Notes under the pieces: generated by a model | Told to the model about the DNA's origin: nothing | Database searches by the model: none | Seen by the model: only the letters and a program-made list of their open reading frames with translations | Translations under genes and position numbers: made by a program | Shown here: piece after piece, positions 22,261-26,667 of the stretch | Layout: every line of letters begins with the position of its first letter | How positions within the stretch are numbered: the stretch's first letter is position 1 | Source of the DNA: Roseburia sp. | GTDB lineage: Bacteria > Bacillota_A > Clostridia > Lachnospirales > Lachnospiraceae | DNA length: 26,667 nt | Direction of reading: 5' to 3' | Assembly: GCA_019411365.1 (NCBI GenBank) | Contig: DXQT01000038.1 | Coordinates: forward strand, 1 to 26,667

Positions 22261-23619
22261 CTAGTCCTCCAGAATCTCTTTGATATCGGAAATGCGGTAA
22301 CCGGATAGTACGACTAAAACAGAGTCACCGGCCATCATGATATCCTGACCACTCGGGATAATAACTTTGCCATTGCGGTAAATACAGCAGATCAGAGTAT
22401 TTTTTCGGAAATGCAGATCTGCGAGTGGAATTCCTGCAACGGCGGAGTCTGCTTTGATAATAAATTCCAAAGCCTCGGCTTTACCGTTTGCAAGTTTATA
22501 GAGCGTTTCTACATTGCTGTCTTTGGAATTATAAGTGGAACGTGCATATTTTAAAATGTAATCCGACGTAATGATACGCGGATAAATAATACTTCCAAGA
22601 TTCAGCTCGTTGATGACCGAATGGAAATTGATCCGGTTGATTTTTGTCACGGTCTTTGCGTTGGAGATATCATTTGCATAGAGGGAGAGAAGGATATTCT
22701 CCTCATCTAATCCGGTCAGCGCTGCAAAACCCTGCGCATGTTCAAGACCTTCCTGTAAAAGAAGATTCTGATCAGTTGCATCCCCGCAGATCACGGTGGC
22801 ATGCGGCAGCAGTTCACTTAATATGTCACAGCGTTCGCGGTCCACTTCAATGATCGTCACACGGATGCCGGAAGCGAGCAGACTTTTTGCCAGATAATAT
22901 GACACTTTGCCGCCACCGGCGAGAATGGCGTTTCCGACACGGTTTTTCACGATGCCGATCTTGCGGAAAAAGTCGATCGCATTGCGGCGCTCGGATGCGA
23001 TCGCAACTACGTCGTTTTCCTGAAATTCAAAATCACCGTTTGGAATGATGACTTTATCCCCACGGATGACGGTGCAGACCAGAACGTTGCTGTGCAATGT
23101 CTGATGCAGGTTAAACAGTTTTAAGGCGATCAGCGGAGAGCCTTTGGTTACTTTAAAATGAAGTAATTCTACATGACCCTTGGCAAAGGTATCCACACGG
23201 ATCGCAGATGGAAACTGGAAAATGCGTGCGATCTCGTTTGCAGCGGCAAGTTCCGGGTTGATGATCATTGCCAGCCCAAATTCTTTCTTTAAAAATTCTA
23301 TTTCCTTATTATATATAGGATTTCGTACACGCGCGATGGTCTGGCAGTGGCCTGTCTTTCTCGCGATGACACAGCAGAGCAGATTCTTCTCATCGTCACC
23401 GGTCACGGCAATCAGAAGGTCGGCGGTTGTGATGCCGGCGTCGATTAAAGTCTGGTGGTTGATTCCGTTTCCTACGATGCCCATCGCATCGAGATTATTT
23501 GTGATGGTGGAAACCTTTTCCGGTTTCTCGTCAATGACTACGATATCGTGGTCTTCGCTGCCAAGCTGCTCTACGAGAGTATAGCCCACCTTGCCACAGC
23601 CTACGATAATGATCTTCAT
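22261..23619 (-). CDS. trkA: TrkA potassium uptake regulatory subunit
   Basis: A 452-residue cytoplasmic protein with two RCK repeats, each an NAD(H)/nucleotide-binding RCK_N domain followed by an RCK_C domain. The first begins KIIIVGCGKVGYTL (GxGxxG) and the second NAILAGGGKVSYYLAKSL (about 228-245), in which the last Gly is replaced by Ser. Acidic VVIDE (end of beta 2 in repeat 1) and IIEVD (repeat 2) bind the ribose. The RCK_C parts contain VPSGQDIMMAGDSVLV near the end. This is the full-length TrkA type, not the half-size KtrA. AGAGGAG precedes the ATG at about 10 nt. The gene leads the trkA-trkH unit and is transcribed away from the hairpin-rich region 23.65-23.95 kb. Confidence 0.95.
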   Translation of the reverse strand: MKIIIVGCGKVGYTLVEQLGSEDHDIVVIDEKPEKVSTITNNLDAMGIVGNGINHQTLIDAGITTADLLIAVTGDDEKNLLCCVIARKTGHCQTIARVRNPIYNKEIEFLKKEFGLAMIINPELAAANEIARIFQFPSAIRVDTFAKGHVELLHFKVTKGSPLIALKLFNLHQTLHSNVLVCTVIRGDKVIIPNGDFEFQENDVVAIASERRNAIDFFRKIGIVKNRVGNAILAGGGKVSYYLAKSLLASGIRVTIIEVDRERCDILSELLPHATVICGDATDQNLLLQEGLEHAQGFAALTGLDEENILLSLYANDISNAKTVTKINRINFHSVINELNLGSIIYPRIITSDYILKYARSTYNSKDSNVETLYKLANGKAEALEFIIKADSAVAGIPLADLHFRKNTLICCIYRNGKVIIPSGQDIMMAGDSVLVVLSGYRISDIKEILED

Positions 23620-23675
23620 GATATGGTAACTCCTCTAATAATAGTCTGATTTGAATGTACTTGAGTACGCAGTGC

Positions 23676-23833
23676 CAGACCAGAAAATCAGAGATTTCCT
23701 GGTCTGACGGGCATCTACGTTCCACTTCGGTCCGTGCTAAACAGGTGCCACCGGCACCTAGCACCGCCCTATCAAATGAGCAAAAAACAAAAAAGTGCCT
23801 GCAAGCAGTCATTTTTTGTTTTTCACTCATTTG
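23676..23833. repeat. Cluster of three large hairpins
   Basis: The first stem has 14 bp with one mismatch (23676-23689/23693-23706, 3-nt loop). The second is a two-part stem GTGCT/AGCAC plus AGGTGCC/GGCACCT with an AAAC bulge (23734-23764). The third has 25-nt arms, about 20 of which pair (23773-23797/23809-23833), and a CTGC-AA-GCAG mini-hairpin in its loop. The dense stacking suggests an intergenic repeat element, not simple regulation of trkA. Confidence 0.65.
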
Positions 23834-23860
23834 GCACTGCTCATTACTTACGCACATTAT

Positions 23861-23945
23861 AGCATGTGCAAAACCAGCACATGCTCCAATTCACCGTTCG
23901 TCAATCATGCAGGCATGTTGACTCACTTGCGTTCATTATATCATA
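23861..23945. repeat. Second locus of the dispersed hairpin repeat
   Basis: AGCATGTGC/GCACATGCT (23861-23869/23877-23885, 7-nt loop) is followed by CCAATTCACCGTTCGTCAATC and the rest of the unit to TATATCAT. It aligns with 9892-9973 over its whole length. In the stem, both members of one base pair differ from the 9.9 kb copy (T-A there, G-C here). Confidence 0.8.
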
Positions 23946-24026
23946 TGCGCACAGAAAAGCCACAAAAAGTATAAAACATTAGCAGAATAAAAAAGGAAAG
24001 AGTGACAGGGGAAGACGGGGTTTACA

Positions 24027-24056
24027 TTGACAAAGAAACCCGCAAAAAAATATGAA
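24027..24056 (+). promoter_or_regulatory. Distal S10 operon promoter candidate
   Basis: TTGACA (24027-24032) with TATGAA (24051-24056) at 18-bp spacing. A stem GGGTTT/AAACCC overlaps the -35. Confidence 0.4.
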
Positions 24057-24075
24057 AGAAAAATGGAAAAAATAC

Positions 24076-24104
24076 TTGCATTTCACAAAATTATCGTATA
24101 TACT
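24076..24104 (+). promoter_or_regulatory. Main S10 operon promoter
   Basis: TTGCAT (24076-24081) and TATACT (24099-24104) are 17 bp apart, preceded by an A-rich stretch that may act as an UP element. Transcription should start near 24111, giving a leader of about 300 nt. Confidence 0.7.
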
Positions 24105-24413
24105 AAGCAGTGCTGTGACATTGATAGCGTAGAAGCGTGAGGTTGCTGCCGATATGGCAGGTTTTCCGTGGAGCGAATGTCAAGTTAGGAAACTGGCGAC
24201 AAGTCACTGTATACGAGTAACATCTACAAAGTAGAAACAACGTGCGGGCAGACCGGAAGGCTGTCAGAAGAACTCCTAGCATTCGATGGTGCGGAGAAGT
24301 TTCTTTTTATGGGTAAAAGCTCATGATACGCACGGGAATGTGTGCAGTCACCGCTTGTCGTACCAAAGCGAGTTTATCGCTTGCAAAAGTGCGAAAAGGA
24401 GGCGACTTTTTTT
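24105..24413 (+). promoter_or_regulatory. Structured leader of the S10 ribosomal protein operon
   Basis: The leader has a multi-branched 5' domain: CAGTG/CACTG 24108-24112/24205-24209, TGACATT/AATGTCA 24116-24122/24176-24182, CTGCC/GGCAG 24146-24160, and AGTT/AACT. Next come a small CTAC-AAA-GTAG hairpin and a hairpin with a GGAA tetraloop near 24249-24263. A possible attenuator follows, pairing CTCC with GGAG around 24273-24296 and followed by TTTCTTTTT. A last stem, AAGCGA/TCGCTT (24366-24382), lies just before a weak hairpin whose loop carries the rpsJ Shine-Dalgarno sequence. Autogenous control by a ribosomal protein (L4 does this in E. coli) is plausible but not shown. Confidence 0.6.
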
Positions 24414-24731
24414 ATGGCAAGTCAAGTAATGAGAATCACATTAAAAGCTTATGATCACGAATTAGTAGATTCATCAGCAAAAAAAATCATCGAGACTGTA
24501 AAGAAGAACGGATCACAGGTGAGCGGACCGGTACCTCTTCCTACTAAGAAGGAAGTAGTTACTATCTTAAGAGCTACTCACAAATATAAGGATTCCCGCG
24601 AGCAGTTCGAGCAGAGAACTCATAAAAGACTGATCGATATCGTAACACCAACTCAGAAAACAGTTGATGCTTTATCTCGTTTAGAGATGCCGGCTGGTGT
24701 ATACATCGATATCAAAATGAAGAATAAATAA
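24414..24731 (+). CDS. rpsJ: 30S ribosomal protein S10
   Basis: The 105-residue protein is a component of the 30S head and of the NusB-NusE antitermination complex. The sequence [20 protein letters not shown], the GPVPLPTKK turn and the THKRLIDI stretch identify S10 without doubt. The frame extends upstream to 24342, but the ATG at 24414 was chosen because AAGGAGG lies 11 nt before it and the family starts here. It is the first gene of the operon, followed by an unusually long 185-nt gap before rplC. Confidence 0.98.
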   Translation: MASQVMRITLKAYDHELVDSSAKKIIETVKKNGSQVSGPVPLPTKKEVVTILRATHKYKDSREQFEQRTHKRLIDIVTPTQKTVDALSRLEMPAGVYIDIKMKNK

Positions 24732-24916
24732 TTCTTCAAACAAATTTGTTAATATCCTGAAGGGTTTTATATAGAAGCAAAGAATGTTCGGCATCAGCCT
24801 CCATTCTATGTGGTTTTCCACATCCACTTATATGGACTTTCTAGGATGAACGGTTCCGCTACCCCACATCGATGGGCATGAAGCGTTCCGCTGTAGAGTA
24901 AACAGGAGGTAAAAGA
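24732..24916 (+). promoter_or_regulatory. Hairpin-rich rpsJ-rplC intercistronic region
   Basis: Four or more hairpins are visible in 185 nt. They are AGAATG-TTC-GGC-ATCA-GCC-TC-CATTCT (24781-24807), ATGTGG-TTTT-CCACAT (24808-24823), CCA-CTTATA-TGG (24824-24835), and CCCA...TGGG around CATCGATG (about 24864-24877). GTTCCGCT also occurs twice. No ORF and no clear terminator T-run. The density suggests an RNA element controlling the distal operon or an RNA-processing site. Confidence 0.55.
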
Positions 24917-25600
24917 ATGAAGAAAGCGATTTTAGCAACAAAAGTCGGAATGACTCAAATCTTCAACGCAGACGGCGTATTAGTGCCGGTTACTGTATTG
25001 GAAGCTGGTCCTTGCTCCGTAACACAGATCAAAACTGTGGAGAACGACGGATACAGCGCAGTTCAGGTTGCATATGCAGACAAGAAAGAAAAAGTTGTCA
25101 GCAAAGATGCAAATGGTAAGAAAGAAATCAGAAACAGACATGGCGTAAACAAAGCTCAGATGGGACACTTTGCAAAAGCTGGTGTATCCGGAAAGAGATA
25201 CGTCAGAGAGTTCAAATTTGAGAACGCAGACGAGTACAAACTTGGAGATGTTATCAAAGCTGATATCTTTGCAGAGGGCGACAAAATCGACGCTACTGCA
25301 ATTTCCAAAGGTAAAGGTTTCCAGGGCGCTATCAAGAGATTAGGACAGCATAGAGGTCCTATGGCTCATGGTTCTAAATTCCATCGTCATCAGGGTTCCA
25401 ACGGTGCATGTTCTTCACCGAGCCGTGTATTCAAGGGAAAAGGAATGCCTGGACATATGGGAAGCGTAAAAGTTACAACACAGAATCTTGAAGTTGTAAG
25501 AGTTGACGCTGAGAACAACCTGCTCTTAGTAAAAGGTGCTGTACCAGGCGCTAAGAAATGCATGGTAACAATCAAAGAAACTGTAAAAGCAGGTAAATAG
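24917..25600 (+). CDS. rplC: 50S ribosomal protein L3
   Basis: L3 binds 23S rRNA near the peptidyl transferase centre. [16 protein letters not shown] at the start and the central loop [12 protein letters not shown]...[11 protein letters not shown]...GKGMPGHMG are diagnostic. At 227 residues it is about 18 longer than E. coli L3. The excess lies in the N-terminal barrel (around residues 55-85, [20 protein letters not shown] region). The ATG follows ACAGGAGG. Spacing to rplD is 27 nt. Confidence 0.98.
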   Translation: MKKAILATKVGMTQIFNADGVLVPVTVLEAGPCSVTQIKTVENDGYSAVQVAYADKKEKVVSKDANGKKEIRNRHGVNKAQMGHFAKAGVSGKRYVREFKFENADEYKLGDVIKADIFAEGDKIDATAISKGKGFQGAIKRLGQHRGPMAHGSKFHRHQGSNGACSSPSRVFKGKGMPGHMGSVKVTTQNLEVVRVDAENNLLLVKGAVPGAKKCMVTIKETVKAGK

Positions 25601-25627
25601 TGCTAGATAGGAAAGGAGGAAACAACA

Positions 25628-26248
25628 ATGGCTAACGTAGCTGTTTATAATATGGAAGGCAAAGAAGTAGGAAGCCTGGAGTTAAACGATGCTGTTTTCG
25701 GAGTAGAAGTTAACGAGCATCTCGTACACATGGCAGTACTTCAGCAGCTTGCAAATAACCGTCAGGGAACTCAGAAAGCAAAAACACGTTCTGAAGTTCG
25801 CGGTGGTGGTAGAAAACCATGGAGACAGAAAGGAACCGGTCATGCAAGACAGGGTTCAACAAGAGCTCCACAGTGGACTCATGGTGGAGTTGTATTTGCT
25901 CCGGTACCAAGAGACTACTCTTTCAAATTAAACAAAAAAGAGAAGAGAGCAGCATTAAAATCTGCACTCACATCCAGAGTAAATGAGAGCAAGTTCATCG
26001 TTGTTGACGAGTTAAAACTTGACTCTATCAAAACAAAGAACTTCGTTCAGGTTCTGAACAACTTAAAAGTTGAGAAAGCATTAGTTGTATTAAACGATAT
26101 GGATACAAACGTGATCAAATCTGCAAGCAATGTTCCGACTGTTAAAACTGCTCAGACAAACGAGTTAAACGTATTTGATGTATTAAAATATGATACAGTT
26201 GTTGTAACAAAAGACGCTGTTAAGACTATCGAGGAGGTGTATGCATAA
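25628..26248 (+). CDS. rplD: 50S ribosomal protein L4
   Basis: The 206-residue protein is recognised by [20 protein letters not shown] (about 59-78) in the extended loop that lines the exit tunnel, followed by [12 protein letters not shown]. In E. coli, L4 represses the S10 operon through the leader; whether it does so here is open, although the long leader makes it worth testing. GGAAAGGAGG precedes the ATG. Its last base is the first base of the rplW start (TAATG), so the two are coupled. Confidence 0.98.
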   Translation: MANVAVYNMEGKEVGSLELNDAVFGVEVNEHLVHMAVLQQLANNRQGTQKAKTRSEVRGGGRKPWRQKGTGHARQGSTRAPQWTHGGVVFAPVPRDYSFKLNKKEKRAALKSALTSRVNESKFIVVDELKLDSIKTKNFVQVLNNLKVEKALVVLNDMDTNVIKSASNVPTVKTAQTNELNVFDVLKYDTVVVTKDAVKTIEEVYA

Positions 26249-26547
26249 TGGCAAACGTACAGTATTATGATGTAATCCTCAAACCGGTTATCACCGAGAA
26301 ATCCATGGCAGCTATGGCTGAGAAGAAATATACTTTCTTAGTTCATCCGGAAGCAAACAAGACCATGATTAAAGAAGCAGTTGAAAAAATGTTCGAAGGC
26401 ACAAAAGTTGCCAGCGTTAATACCATGAACATGGACGGAAAAAATAAAAGACGTGGAATGGTTTACGGAAAAACTGCTAAGACAAAGAAAGCTATCGTAC
26501 AGTTAACAGAAGACAGCAAAGACATCGAGATCTTCGCTGGTCTGTAA
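26248..26547 (+). CDS. rplW: 50S ribosomal protein L23
   Basis: The 99-residue L23 lies at the tunnel exit and docks trigger factor and [17 protein letters not shown] at the start, [20 protein letters not shown] and the [14 protein letters not shown] loop are typical. The start overlaps the L4 stop by one base (TAATG). Length is normal. Confidence 0.97.
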   Translation: MANVQYYDVILKPVITEKSMAAMAEKKYTFLVHPEANKTMIKEAVEKMFEGTKVASVNTMNMDGKNKRRGMVYGKTAKTKKAIVQLTEDSKDIEIFAGL

Positions 26548-26558
26548 GAAAAACAACG

Positions 26559-26604
26559 TTCGATTGCAACCTAAGCGCAGCGATGCGCGATAACAAACAT
26601 CGAA
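26559..26604 (+). promoter_or_regulatory. Hairpin before rplB
   Basis: An outer 6-bp stem TTCGAT/ATCGAA (26559-26564/26599-26604) encloses GCGCA-GCGA-TGCGC (26575-26588), a 5-bp stem with a GNRA tetraloop. It sits directly against the rplB ribosome binding site. Confidence 0.5.
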
Positions 26605-26616
26605 AGGAGAACAACA

Positions 26617-26667
26617 ATGGGAATTAAGACATATAACCCATATACACCTTCCAGAAGAAATATGACT
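26617..26667 (+). CDS. rplB: 50S ribosomal protein L2 (N-terminus, partial)
   Basis: Seventeen codons, MGIKTYNPYTPSRRNMT, match the start of L2, the protein that follows L23 in every S10-type operon. AAAGGAGA lies 6-7 nt upstream. The gene continues beyond the window. Confidence 0.95.
   Translation, partial: MGIKTYNPYTPSRRNMT

Larger units (their letters stand above)
23620..24413. other. Large intergenic region between trkA and rpsJ
   Basis: This gap of almost 800 bp has three parts. Part 23640-23945 is palindrome-rich repeat sequence. Part 23946-24060 is A-rich with no clear gene and includes the distal promoter. Part 24061-24413 holds the proximal promoter and structured leader of the S10 operon. 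I see no convincing coding sequence. Confidence 0.7.

Noticed and set aside
23655..23921. 88-residue plus-strand ORF through the hairpin cluster
   Set aside because: Its sequence is dictated by palindromes and the dispersed repeat, and it has no ribosome binding site.

Overview
The window looks like a Lachnospiraceae chromosome, most likely close to Roseburia or Agathobacter. The basis is the S10-type ribosomal protein operon (rpsJ-rplC-rplD-rplW-rplB) at the right end, the GGAGG-type ribosome binding sites, the AT-leaning codon use and the mix of gut saccharolytic genes. This taxonomic call is recognition of style, not a database match.

Layout. Positions 1-1287 appear to be foreign: the tail of an unidentified gene, a five-helix membrane protein of unknown function, a tiny ORF and a tandem 10-bp repeat. 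They abut an 18-codon 3' remnant of tuf (EF-Tu) that still has its terminator. This is the pattern left when an integrative element inserts into the 3' end of a gene, and here the gene sits on the S10 side of the str/S10 region. From 1545 to 4458 come an EamA transporter, a secreted GH114-like TIM barrel and a CPBP membrane protease. A 50-residue membrane peptide and a cytoplasmic-looking pectin methylesterase lie on the minus strand to 6000. The esterase is divergent from a class II aldolase and a glycogen-debranching enzyme (6132-8971), and the two promoters appear to share one -35 hexamer. A convergent short-chain dehydrogenase follows.

The accessory patch 9740-11468 holds a dispersed hairpin-rich repeat, a nuclease-like gene broken by an in-frame stop and internal deletion, and an odd array of six degenerate 34-35 nt units bounded by GGG and CCC. 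Two of these units encode near-identical short peptides. A tRNA-Pro(CGG) closes the patch. Then come a chemoreceptor, pyrF, a TraX-like membrane protein, a thiamine-salvage operon (thiM-thiE-HAD phosphatase), a GNAT acetyltransferase and a CorA-type Mg2+ channel. On the minus strand lie an RlmI-like methyltransferase and a TrkH/TrkA potassium uptake pair.

The 23.6-24.4 kb intergenic stretch carries large palindromes, a further copy of the 9.9 kb repeat with a compensatory stem change, and then tandem promoters and a roughly 300-nt structured leader for the S10 operon. The gap between rpsJ and rplC is also packed with hairpins.

The parts least explained by ordinary annotation are the GGG/CCC array with its micro-ORFs, the tuf junction, the covarying hairpin repeat, the shared -35 divergent promoter and the two S10-operon RNA regions. 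All structures were paired by eye; no folding, alignment or database search was run.
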